A stretch of 64,000 bases of DNA from Bacteroidota bacterium (GTDB taxonomy: Bacteria > Bacteroidota > Bacteroidia > AKYH767-A > OLB10): NCBI GenBank assembly GCA_016714005.1, contig JADJOA010000006.1, positions 62,001-126,000 of the forward strand, in the 5' to 3' direction. Shown here piece by piece: positions 9,289 through 16,688 of this stretch. The translations under genes were made by a program, and so were the position numbers. The first letter of the stretch is position 1. The number at the start of each line of letters is the position of its first letter. The notes beneath the pieces were generated by a model. It was not told where the DNA came from and ran no database searches. It saw only the letters and a program-made list of their open reading frames with translations.

Positions 9289-10608
9289 TTAATAACGATA
9301 GTACTCAGGCTTAAATGGACCTGTTACCTGCACACCAATATAATCGGCCTGGCTTTGTGTTAGTGTTTCTAACTCCACACCAATTTTGGCAAGGTGCAAG
9401 CGCGCAACTTTCTCATCTAAATGTTTTGGCAACATGTAAACTTTGTTTTCATATTTATCAGAATGTAACCAAAGTTCTAACTGCGCTAATGTTTGGTTTG
9501 TAAATGAGTTGCTCATTACAAATGATGGGTGACCTGTTGCGCAACCAAGGTTTACTAAACGACCTTCGGCTAAAACAATAATATCTTTTCCATCAACAGT
9601 ATATTTATCAACCTGCGGCTTAATGGTGTCTTTTGTTTTTCCGTAATTAGTGTTTAACCATGCCATGTCAATTTCATTATCGAAGTGACCAATGTTGCAA
9701 ACAACTGCATTGTGTTTCATAGATTTGAAATGACGGTCGACAATAATGTTGTGGTTACCGGTGGCTGTTACAATAATGTCAGCTTCTAAAACAGCTTTGT
9801 CCATTGGCTTAACTTCATAACCTTCCATTGCAGCTTGTAATGCGCAAATAGGATCTATTTCAGTTACAATAACACGTACGCCTGCACTGCTTAATGATTC
9901 GGCAGAGCCTTTGCCCACATCTCCATATCCTGCAACAACTGCTACCTTACCTGCAAGCATTAAATCTGTTGCTCTGCGTATAGCATCCTGTAACGATTCG
10001 CGGCAACCATACTTGTTATCAAATTTAGATTTGGTAACAGAGTCGTTAATGTTGATAGCAGGAATAGGAAGTGTTCCTTTTTGCATACGCTCATATAAGC
10101 GGTGTACGCCTGTAGTTGTCTCTTCGCTTAGTCCCTTAATGTCTTTAATCAACTCCGGATATTTATCAAACACCATGTTGGTTAAATCGCCACCATCATC
10201 TAAAATCATATTTAAAGCTTTGCCGCCTTCAAATGCAAACAAAGTTTGCTCTATGCACCAGTCAAACTCTTCGTTGTTCATACCTTTCCAAGCATAAACA
10301 GGAATGCCGGCAGCAGCAATGGCAGCAGCAGCATGGTCTTGTGTGCTGAAGATGTTGCAAGAACTCCAGGTAACTTCAGCACCCAAATGTTTTAATGTTT
10401 CAATCAATACTGCGGTTTGAATAGTCATGTGCAGGCAGCCTGCAATACGCGCACCTTTAAGCGGTTGTTGTTTTCCGTACTCGGCACGTAACGACATTAA
10501 GCCCGGCATTTCTACTTCGGCAAGGTTAATTTCTTTACGACCCCACTCTGCCAGTGACATGTCTTTTACTTTGTAAGCTAATTTTTTTTCTGTTGCTGTA
10601 GTAGCCAT
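9289..10608 (-). CDS. ahcY: Adenosylhomocysteinase (SAH hydrolase)
   Basis: Cytoplasmic NAD-dependent enzyme that splits S-adenosylhomocysteine to adenosine and homocysteine in the methyl cycle. Visible: substrate-site segments DDGGDLT and NDSVTKSKFDN, the NAD loop GYGDVGKG, HPSFVMSNSFTNQ and the C-terminal KPEYYRY that reaches into the neighbour subunit. I chose ATG 10608 (MATTATEKKLAYKV); an upstream frame to 10674 would add 22 basic residues foreign to the family and cover the promoter. About 439 residues, no breaks. It is transcribed alone, divergent from the PPTase gene, with its own promoter and terminator. Confidence 0.96.
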   Translation of the reverse strand: MATTATEKKLAYKVKDMSLAEWGRKEINLAEVEMPGLMSLRAEYGKQQPLKGARIAGCLHMTIQTAVLIETLKHLGAEVTWSSCNIFSTQDHAAAAIAAAGIPVYAWKGMNNEEFDWCIEQTLFAFEGGKALNMILDDGGDLTNMVFDKYPELIKDIKGLSEETTTGVHRLYERMQKGTLPIPAININDSVTKSKFDNKYGCRESLQDAIRRATDLMLAGKVAVVAGYGDVGKGSAESLSSAGVRVIVTEIDPICALQAAMEGYEVKPMDKAVLEADIIVTATGNHNIIVDRHFKSMKHNAVVCNIGHFDNEIDMAWLNTNYGKTKDTIKPQVDKYTVDGKDIIVLAEGRLVNLGCATGHPSFVMSNSFTNQTLAQLELWLHSDKYENKVYMLPKHLDEKVARLHLAKIGVELETLTQSQADYIGVQVTGPFKPEYYRY

Positions 10609-10643
10609 TTTTATATATTGTTTATTGTTTTTAAATTGTGCTG

Positions 10644-10674
10644 CAAATGTACGCCTTCTGCCCCTAACAAACAA
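10644..10674 (-). promoter_or_regulatory. Bacteroidota-type promoter for ahcY
   Basis: On the minus strand TACATTTG (10644-10651) matches the TAnnTTTG -7 box and a TTG at 10672-10674 lies 20 bp upstream. The implied leader to ATG 10608 is about 30 bases. No riboswitch-like fold is seen. Confidence 0.5.
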
Positions 10675-10691
10675 CCCTTAATTTAAACAAA

Positions 10692-11334
10692 ATGCCTCTG
10701 TATAAACTTATTTCGGAACCCGGCAATGAAGTGCTTTCTATATGGAAAATAACTGAAACAAGCACCGGGCTTTTAAGTTTATTGAAAGCTAAGAATATTT
10801 CATACGAAATTCCGCAAGCATTTATGCACGAACGCAGAAGAGCAGAATGGCTGTGTGTAAGGCTTCTTTTTGCATGAAATGTTTCTAACGCATGATATGA
10901 TTGAGTTGGTGTATGATGAAAAAGGTAAGCCACATATTAATGGCATTGAGGGAAATATTTCTATTTCGCATACCGGAAATTACGTAACTATTATTTACCA
11001 TAAAACACAACCAACGGGTATAGACATTGAAAGAATTAATCCGCGCATTGAAAAAATTGCATTTAAGTTTTTAAACGACCATGAAAGGCAATTTGCACAA
11101 GGCGAAAATTATTTAGAAAAGTTGTATGTGATATGGGGAGCCAAGGAAAGTATTTTTAAATGGCATGGTAAAGGCGATATGGATTTTAAAACCAACTTTA
11201 ATGTGTTGCCTTTTCATTTTAATGGAAAGGGGATGATTACGGCACAATTCATTTTAAATAAAGATATTCGCGAACTTAAGTTGCATTACCACAGGTTTGA
11301 TGATGTAATGCTTGTGCATTTGGTAAGCGATTAA
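10692..11334 (+). CDS. 4'-phosphopantetheinyl transferase (Sfp-like), one frameshift
   Basis: Transfers phosphopantetheine from CoA to acyl- or peptidyl-carrier proteins. The core shows ISISHTGNYV, GIDIERINPRIEKIAFKFLN (the Mg-binding Asp and Glu of the family) and IWGAKESIFKWHGKG. An extra T in the run at about 10868-10872 shifts the frame; with T4 the N-terminal part RRRAEWLCVRLL reads on into LHEMFLTHDMIEL, giving about 213 residues. Divergent from ahcY and 17 bases upstream of the GGGP synthase gene, so possibly co-transcribed with it. Confidence 0.88.
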
Positions 11335-11351
11335 ACAATGGAACAGATTTT

Positions 11352-12098
11352 ATGAATGTTTACAAACAGATATTAACGAATAAAGAAAAAAATAAAAAGC
11401 AGATTGCCGTTTTAATTGACCCTGATAAAGCAGCGGGCAAGGAGTTAGAACTGTTATGTGCATTGGCTCAAAAAGCCGAAGTTGATTTTTTGTTTGTTGG
11501 TGGTAGTTTGTTAACCAACGGAAACATTCATCATTGCATTAAATCTATTAAAAACTGCTGTAATATTCCTGTTGTAATTTTTCCGGGAAGCACCATGCAA
11601 ATTGATGGCAATGCTGATGCAATTTTGTTTCTTTCTCTACTATCGGGTCGCAATGCTGATTTACTTATTGGTAAACACGTAATGGCTGCGCCCATTGTTA
11701 AAGAACAGAAATTAGAAGCCATTTCTACAGGATATATTTTAATTGATGGCGGTAACATTACCACCGTGCAATACATTAGCGATACCAAACCCATTCCGGC
11801 AGATAAGGCTGATATAACAGCCTGTACCGCACTTGCCGGAGAAATGCTCGGGATGAAACTGATTTTTTTGGAAGCAGGAAGTGGTGCACATATTCCTGTT
11901 AATGAAACAACTATTGAAAAAGTAGCGCAAACTATAAACATACCTTTAATAGTTGGCGGTGGCATACGCACACCTGAAAAAGCAATGCAAAATTTTAAAG
12001 CGGGTGCTGATATGATTGTGATTGGCAATTTGTTCGAGAAACATCCATCGCTATTGATGGAAATGGCTGCTACCCGGTTTGAATATTTTTCGAAATAA
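11352..12098 (+). CDS. Geranylgeranylglyceryl (or heptaprenylglyceryl) phosphate synthase
   Basis: TIM-barrel prenyltransferase of the PcrB/GGGPS family, 248 residues. Visible: VLIDPDK near the N-terminus, GGSLLTNG, the FPGST loop, FLEAGSGA and the phosphate-binding GGGIRTPEKA with GNLFEK at the end. It joins glycerol-1-phosphate to a polyprenyl diphosphate by an ether bond, the first committed step of archaeal-type lipids. Bacteroidota are known to carry group II enzymes of this family. The UbiA enzyme at 5795-6745 could add the second prenyl chain. No break in the frame. Confidence 0.9.
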   Translation: MNVYKQILTNKEKNKKQIAVLIDPDKAAGKELELLCALAQKAEVDFLFVGGSLLTNGNIHHCIKSIKNCCNIPVVIFPGSTMQIDGNADAILFLSLLSGRNADLLIGKHVMAAPIVKEQKLEAISTGYILIDGGNITTVQYISDTKPIPADKADITACTALAGEMLGMKLIFLEAGSGAHIPVNETTIEKVAQTINIPLIVGGGIRTPEKAMQNFKAGADMIVIGNLFEKHPSLLMEMAATRFEYFSK

Positions 12099-12140
12099 AT
12101 TGCGCCTATTTAAAATTTATCTCAAATTTTTTTATGCTTA

Positions 12141-12301
12141 TTTTTTTGTCACAGATTTTCAGATTAATTAAAATTGATCTGTTGATTTTCACTGATTCTG
12201 CTTCGCAGAAATCATTTCCTGTCTGCCGTCAGGCGAGTGTGAAAATTTTTAGCGAAGCGCTTAAATTGTCTTTTAAAATCTTTAAATCTGTGTCAAAAAA
12301 A
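12141..12301. repeat. Fold-back repeat element with 18-bp terminal inverted repeats
   Basis: The left arm TTTTTTTGTCACAGATTT (12141-12158) and right arm AAATCTGTGTCAAAAAAA (12284-12301) are inverted copies with one mismatch. Inside are nested inverted repeats: GATTTTCAC near 12184 against GTGAAAATT near 12240, a GATTCTGC/GCAGAAATC hairpin, and a CCTG...CAGG core. The 161-bp unit could fold into one long cruciform. It resembles small non-autonomous palindromic repeats; no transposase is present. Confidence 0.65.
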
Positions 12302-12376
12302 GTATTAAATAGGCTTCTACTACATATCCAATGCAAAACAGGCTTAATTAATTAAATTTAATGGCTACTTGATTGA

Positions 12377-13033
12377 CTGATAACCACTCTTGAAATAATT
12401 GGATTTGTATTTGGAGTTGCAGGAGTGTGGCTTACCATAAAGGAAAATCCGTGGTGTTTTCCGGTTGGGTTGGTTAATGTAATTGTAAGTTCCTTTTTAT
12501 TTTTTGACCAAAAGCTTTATGCCGATGTGCTGCAGCAAATTGTGTATGTGGTACTGTTAAGTTACGGGTGGTATGAGTGGACTATGGGAAAAGGTTTAAC
12601 TCAAAAGTTTAACGTCAAAAATCAGATAGCTAACGAACAAAAGTCAGAAGATGAAAATTTTAAATCCGAAATCATAAGTCCTAACTCCCAAATCACAAAT
12701 ATTTCCTCCTCCTCCCCTCGCCTATTGTTCAATTGTATTTTTGTAATTGCGGCATCAACTTATATACTTGGCACTCTTTTAAAATGGTACACAGATGCAT
12801 CGGTTCCTTATTGGGATGCACTTGCCACCAGCATGTCTTTTACAGCGCAGTATTTGGTTGCACGCAAAAAAATTGAAAACTGGATGTTGTGGATGGATGT
12901 AAACCTGCTTTATTTAGGAATATACATTTATAAAGAGTTGTATTTATATGCTGTGCTTTTTGCCGTTTATTTTGTGATGGCAGTCGTTGGTTACTTTAAG
13001 TGGAGAAAAGAAATGCAAGCACAAAACAGTTAA
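12377..13033 (+). CDS. pnuC: Nicotinamide riboside transporter PnuC, N-terminus disturbed
   Basis: Inner-membrane facilitator for nicotinamide riboside. The first helix and motif read EIIGFVFGVAGVWLTIKEN, then WCFPVGLVNV, LSYGWYEW and the C-terminal WMDVNLLYLGIYIYKELYLYA, all typical of PnuC. The frame is open from 12377; a TGA at 12374 sits where a Trp would fit (LLD-W-LITTLEIIG), so the true ATG is probably lost to an error just upstream. The cytoplasmic loop after LSYGWYEW holds an unusual hydrophilic insert of about 40 residues (12590-12720). The NadR-type kinase at 16123 would phosphorylate the imported riboside. Confidence 0.88.
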   Translation: MITTLEIIGFVFGVAGVWLTIKENPWCFPVGLVNVIVSSFLFFDQKLYADVLQQIVYVVLLSYGWYEWTMGKGLTQKFNVKNQIANEQKSEDENFKSEIISPNSQITNISSSSPRLLFNCIFVIAASTYILGTLLKWYTDASVPYWDALATSMSFTAQYLVARKKIENWMLWMDVNLLYLGIYIYKELYLYAVLFAVYFVMAVVGYFKWRKEMQAQNS

Positions 13034-13240
13034 CCGTATTTCTTAATCGTTACGTAGAGCGGTTTTATCTGCATTTAAGTAATCATCACTGCTGAAATAA
13101 ATTGTAACATAAGTTTAATTACTTTCGTAACAGTTTAATCTCTATGGTATGTGTCATGTTATTACTTGCATGCATTCAATTATATCGTTACCTAAAAAAT
13201 AATTATACAGTTAACTCATCATTTTTAAATCCAAATTATC

Positions 13241-14233
13241 ATGAGAATTAAAATTTTATTTGTCGTTATGCTTATAAATATGTATGCAAGCGCACAGGTT
13301 GCACGAAATACAATTGTAGAACATTTTACAAATACCTGGTGTGGTATATGTGCATCACGTAATCCGGGTTTCTATACTAACCTGAACGCACAAACCAACG
13401 TGCGTCATATTGCTTACCATCCCAGTTCTCCTTATGCCGGTTGTATATTAAGCCAGCATAATGTAACGGAAAACAACGGACGCACTAATTACTACGGAAT
13501 TTTTGGCGGTACTCCGCGGTTGGTTATAAACGGAACAGTGATTGCTTCAAGCGCTAATTACTCAAGTGCAAGCATATTTACTCCGTTTAATGGTCAAACA
13601 TCGGCATTTGAGATTTCTATTTTGCAGGATAAATCATCTGCAACAACTATTACATCAAAAGTTACCATTAAAACAGTAGCGCAGCATTCTCTTGCCTCGG
13701 CCAGTTTATTTACAGGTTTGGCAGAAGACACCATTTTCTATCAGGGACCAAATGGTGAAGCGCAGCACTACGATGTATTTCGTAAAGCATACAACTCAAC
13801 TACAGGACAAAACATTACGCTTGCGGCAAACGTAGGTGACAGTGTTCAGTTTACATACAGTACTACAAGTAGCCCGGTTTGGAATTTAAGCCGTATGTTC
13901 ACATTTGCCATACTTCAGGAAACTACAAGCAAATCCCTTTTACAATGTCTTACCGTACCTGCTTCACAAAATGATTTTATACTTGGAGTTGAAGAAACCC
14001 AAGAGGCTGATTGGATAAAAATTTATCCTAATCCGGTTAAAGACTTTTTGATAATAGAGGGCTACCAAAATTCTTTTGATGTTGAATATGCTATAACTGA
14101 TGCTTTTGGAAAAATTACTAAAACAGTTAAAGAAGAAAATAAAATTAATGTAAGAGACTTGAAACCGGGTGTATATTTTTTAGTAATTAGAAATAAAGCA
14201 GAAAAGAAAATATATCGTTTTATAAAATTTTAA
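13241..14233 (+). CDS. Omp28-like thiol-fold protein with T9SS sorting domain
   Basis: 330 residues. A signal peptide (MRIKILFVVMLINMYASA) leads into NTIVEHFTNTWCGICASRNP, the thioredoxin-like start of the Omp28 family with a CGIC pair. The middle is beta-rich. The C-terminus, from about residue 258, is a type A sorting domain (IYPNPVKDFLIIEGY, then AITDAFGK, then LKPGVYFLVI). It is expected on the outer surface. Whether the CxxC is redox-active is not known. A strong hairpin terminator follows at 14275. Confidence 0.88.
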   Translation: MRIKILFVVMLINMYASAQVARNTIVEHFTNTWCGICASRNPGFYTNLNAQTNVRHIAYHPSSPYAGCILSQHNVTENNGRTNYYGIFGGTPRLVINGTVIASSANYSSASIFTPFNGQTSAFEISILQDKSSATTITSKVTIKTVAQHSLASASLFTGLAEDTIFYQGPNGEAQHYDVFRKAYNSTTGQNITLAANVGDSVQFTYSTTSSPVWNLSRMFTFAILQETTSKSLLQCLTVPASQNDFILGVEETQEADWIKIYPNPVKDFLIIEGYQNSFDVEYAITDAFGKITKTVKEENKINVRDLKPGVYFLVIRNKAEKKIYRFIKF

Positions 14234-14274
14234 TTTTTATAAAAACGAAGTTATTGTTATTCAATAGAGCATAT

Positions 14275-14320
14275 AAAGGTTGCTCATTCTAAAATTACAG
14301 AATGAGCAGCCTTTATTCAG
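14275..14320 (+). terminator. Rho-independent terminator after the Omp28-like gene
   Basis: AAAGGTTGCTCATTCT pairs with AGAATGAGCAGCCTTT (one G-T wobble) across an 8-base loop, then a T-rich stretch. Confidence 0.8.
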
Positions 14321-14375
14321 CAAAAAAATTTACTAAATAACACTACAACGAATTGTTATTCAGTTAGTTCAGGTT

Positions 14376-14768
14376 TTACTTCATTGAGTGTAACCCAATT
14401 GAATTTCCCTCCGTGTCCATTACAATAGAACAAAATCCATAATCTCCAATAGACATTTTTGGTTGCAATACTTTACCACCTGCACCTGCTACCCTGCTTT
14501 CTTCAACAGAGCAGTCATCACATGAAAAATACACTAGAGTGCCGCCCGTTCCGGGTTTCATATTGTCCATTTTAACCAGTGCTCCGCTAATGTTTCTTTC
14601 GGTTTCTGCCCACGGAAAACTAATCATTTTCATATTACCCATTCCTTCGGGCATTGGCAATTCACTCATTTGAATTGCTAATACAGTTTCGTAGAATTTT
14701 TGAGCCCTGCTCGTATCATCTACATAAATTTCTACCCATCCAAATGGGTTTTTAGTTTGTGTTGCCAT
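14376..14768 (-). CDS. VOC-family (glyoxalase-like) protein
   Basis: 130 residues forming one vicinal oxygen chelate unit: GWVEIYVDDTSRAQKFYE at the start, the GGTLVYFSCDD strand in the middle and GFCSIVMDTEGNSIGLHS at the end. Bacteroidota carry many such small VOC proteins, often in stress or antibiotic-resistance settings; the substrate is unknown. A TAnnTTTG box (TAAGTTTG, minus strand) at 14785-14792 lies just upstream. The frame is intact. Confidence 0.85.
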   Translation of the reverse strand: MATQTKNPFGWVEIYVDDTSRAQKFYETVLAIQMSELPMPEGMGNMKMISFPWAETERNISGALVKMDNMKPGTGGTLVYFSCDDCSVEESRVAGAGGKVLQPKMSIGDYGFCSIVMDTEGNSIGLHSMK

Positions 14769-14861
14769 TCGCTTTTATTTTTTTCAAACTTAATTATTAA
14801 TAATTGTGTAAACAGATGAGGTTGAAATTTTAAAATTATTTAACGTTTAGCATCTTAAAGC

Positions 14862-15535
14862 TCATTCCATATGAATCAAATTTGGAAGCATCCCACTCAA
14901 CACCTGGGGGAAATAATTCGGCTTTTCTTTTTTCATTTCCAAAGCGATTAAAGCACTATTGCCGCCTTGCTCTTCAAGTTTTGAGATAATGCTCAGATAA
15001 CTTTGTTCATCCCGGTTTTGGCTCAGCTTAAAAACGTTGTCCAACTTTTCTGCCTTTATTTCAAAGCCAACTATGGCTGGCATCATTTTACTAGTATATT
15101 GCTTTGGTAAATTTTCTAAAATAGTTTGCGAGTTGGTGTTACCTTTTTCAAACTTTAGCGTAAACTTTTTCATAAACTGAACCAGCTCACCATCATCCAT
15201 AAAATTTACGTGCCCGCTTACGTGCACACTCATGTAATTATATGTTGACCCCATTTGCTGATTGCTGTACCACGAGGCACTTACGTAGGCGCTGGCCCGG
15301 TAAATACGATTAAGGCATTGGGGTTTTCGGTAAAGGCTTTATGGTGATCGGTTTTTCGCATAATGTGTCCCTGCAAAAACAAATCACCATTTCTTTCCTC
15401 AAACAAAACTGGTATTTGTGTTGCCACCTGTTCGCCCGATAAAAAACTTCCTGTTAAAAAAGCAAACGGGTTTTCTTCAATAAAATCTATTATTACTTTT
15501 TTATCTTTTTCTTTAAAATATGAAAATTGGTACAT
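14862..15535 (-). CDS. FMN-binding negative transcriptional regulator (PaiB-like), one frameshift
   Basis: The N-terminal part (NPFAFLTGSF, then ATQIPVLFEER, GHIMRKTDHHKAF, ALIVFTGP) is the split-barrel flavin-binding fold; the C-terminal part begins VGSTYNYMSVHVSGHVNF and continues with the helical PaiB tail (MMPAIVGFEIKAEKLD, FKLSQNRDEQSY). One base is missing at about 15292: GPAPT-stop becomes GPSAYVSASWYSNQQMGSTYNY. Corrected length is about 224 residues. The family is annotated as repressors from PaiB of Bacillus, but flavin-dependent enzyme activity is equally possible. Confidence 0.85.
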
Positions 15536-15608
15536 TTTTAATTTTAGTTTGATTTTGTTTTTTTTAATTGCTTTCTACAAAATGCTTAAACGCTATCATA
15601 AATTTAAA

Positions 15609-15999
15609 CTATTGTTTTTTAAAATCACCGGCCATAAGCCAACCCAAAAGTTTCATTAATCCACCTAATTTAAATTCGTTTTCTTTAACGTATTTTGTTT
15701 TTTGTGGCAGCAACATCTATAAACCTGTTTGTTATATTGTTAACCAAACCCTTTGCTTCGTAGGTTCCGCTAAATTCATAAGGAAGATTTCGTACTGTAA
15801 CGGTTTCTATCATTTCCATCTGCCGATTACCTGTTTTAAATATTAATTTTGATTTAGCACCGGGCTGCCCGACTACCCCGCTAAGGTGCTCAAAACTTTG
15901 CAAGCCTTCCATCCATTTATACATGTTATCGGGGTTATCAAAAAGTTCAACCACTTCTTTAACCGGTTTGTTAATTTCAATTTCCTGGGTAAATTTCAT
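15609..15999 (-). CDS. SRPBCC-family lipid/ligand-binding protein, one frameshift
   Basis: A START/Bet v1-like domain: the N-terminal strand FTQEIEINKPVKEVVELFDNP, then the helix NMYKWMEGLQSFEHL and GAKSKLIFKTG. An extra A near 15689-15692 (minus strand AACAAAATACG) ends the frame early at NKIR; removing it gives YVKENEFKLGG, LMKLLGWLMAG and DFKKQ with a stop at 15609-15611, about 129 residues, the normal family ending. Such proteins bind hydrophobic ligands or act as polyketide cyclases; no ligand can be named. Confidence 0.82.
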
Positions 16000-16098
16000 T
16001 ATCAGATTTTTAATAAAGTGTAGGTAAAAATAACAAAGATGATTATGCGCTATGCTTACAACTTTGATTTTTTAGTCAGCGTCAAATAAAAAATAAAT

Positions 16099-16106
16099 TA
16101 GGTTTG
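16099..16106 (+). promoter_or_regulatory. Possible -7 box for the NadR-type kinase gene
   Basis: TAGGTTTG matches TAnnTTTG, 17 bases before ATG 16123. No TTG box is found at the usual spacing, so this is tentative. Confidence 0.35.
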
Positions 16107-16122
16107 TTAAATAAACGCTGAT

Positions 16123-16659
16123 ATGTTGAAAATTGGAATAGTAGGACCTGAATCGACCGGCAAAAGTGAATTAGCCATGCAGCTTGCAGCACATTATAAA
16201 TGCAACTGGGTAAAAGAATATGCCCGCGAATTCCTTGAAAAATTAAAAAGATATTACATCTATGATGACTTAAAAAGAATGGCTCAAGGTCAGATTCAGT
16301 TGGAAGATGAGGCTTTAAAAGAGAAAAAAGATTTTTTGTTTTGTGATACAACTTTAATGGTAATAAAAGTTTGGAGTCAATTTAAATACAATAAAGTGGA
16401 TGATTGGATTTTAAACGAATACCAAAACCGGAAATATGACTTTTACCTGCTTTGTGACATTGATTTACAGTGGCAATACGATCCATTGCGTGAGCAACCA
16501 TATAAGCGAGAAGAGCTTTTTAATATTTATTTAGAGGAGGTGAAGTCAACCAAGTCATTATACGAAATAGTATCAGGTACAAAAGAAATAAGACTCAAAA
16601 ATGCTATGCGGCACATTGAAGATTATATAAAGCATAAGCATCACTCCAAATTGAAGTGA
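16123..16659 (+). CDS. NadR-type ribosylnicotinamide kinase / P-loop ATPase
   Basis: 178 residues that match the C-terminal kinase half of NadR: P-loop GPESTGKSELAMQLA, then WVKEYAREFLEKL, the FCDTTLMVIKVW strand, YDFYLLCDIDLQWQYDPLREQP and a final RHIEDYI helix. There is no HTH or adenylyltransferase domain, so this is the stand-alone kinase form. It is predicted to phosphorylate nicotinamide riboside to NMN after uptake by PnuC (12377-13033). The gene ends inside a hairpin shared with the convergent giant gene. Confidence 0.85.
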   Translation: MLKIGIVGPESTGKSELAMQLAAHYKCNWVKEYAREFLEKLKRYYIYDDLKRMAQGQIQLEDEALKEKKDFLFCDTTLMVIKVWSQFKYNKVDDWILNEYQNRKYDFYLLCDIDLQWQYDPLREQPYKREELFNIYLEEVKSTKSLYEIVSGTKEIRLKNAMRHIEDYIKHKHHSKLK

Positions 16660-16664
16660 TGCTT
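16636..16664. terminator. Hairpin between convergent genes, possible bidirectional terminator
   Basis: AAGCATCACT pairs perfectly with AGTGATGCTT around a 9-base loop. The left arm and most of the loop lie in the last codons of the kinase gene. There is no clear T run on either side, so terminator function is uncertain. Confidence 0.45.
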
Positions 16665-16688
16665 GGCAATACTAGCTAAAATCCAAAT

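Noticed and set aside
10609..10691. SAH or SAM riboswitch upstream of ahcY
   Set aside because: The leader is only about 30 bases and shows no conserved core or pairing.
12134..12355. 73-codon frame over the fold-back element
   Set aside because: The frame is made by the inverted repeat itself; the peptide is low-complexity with no family.
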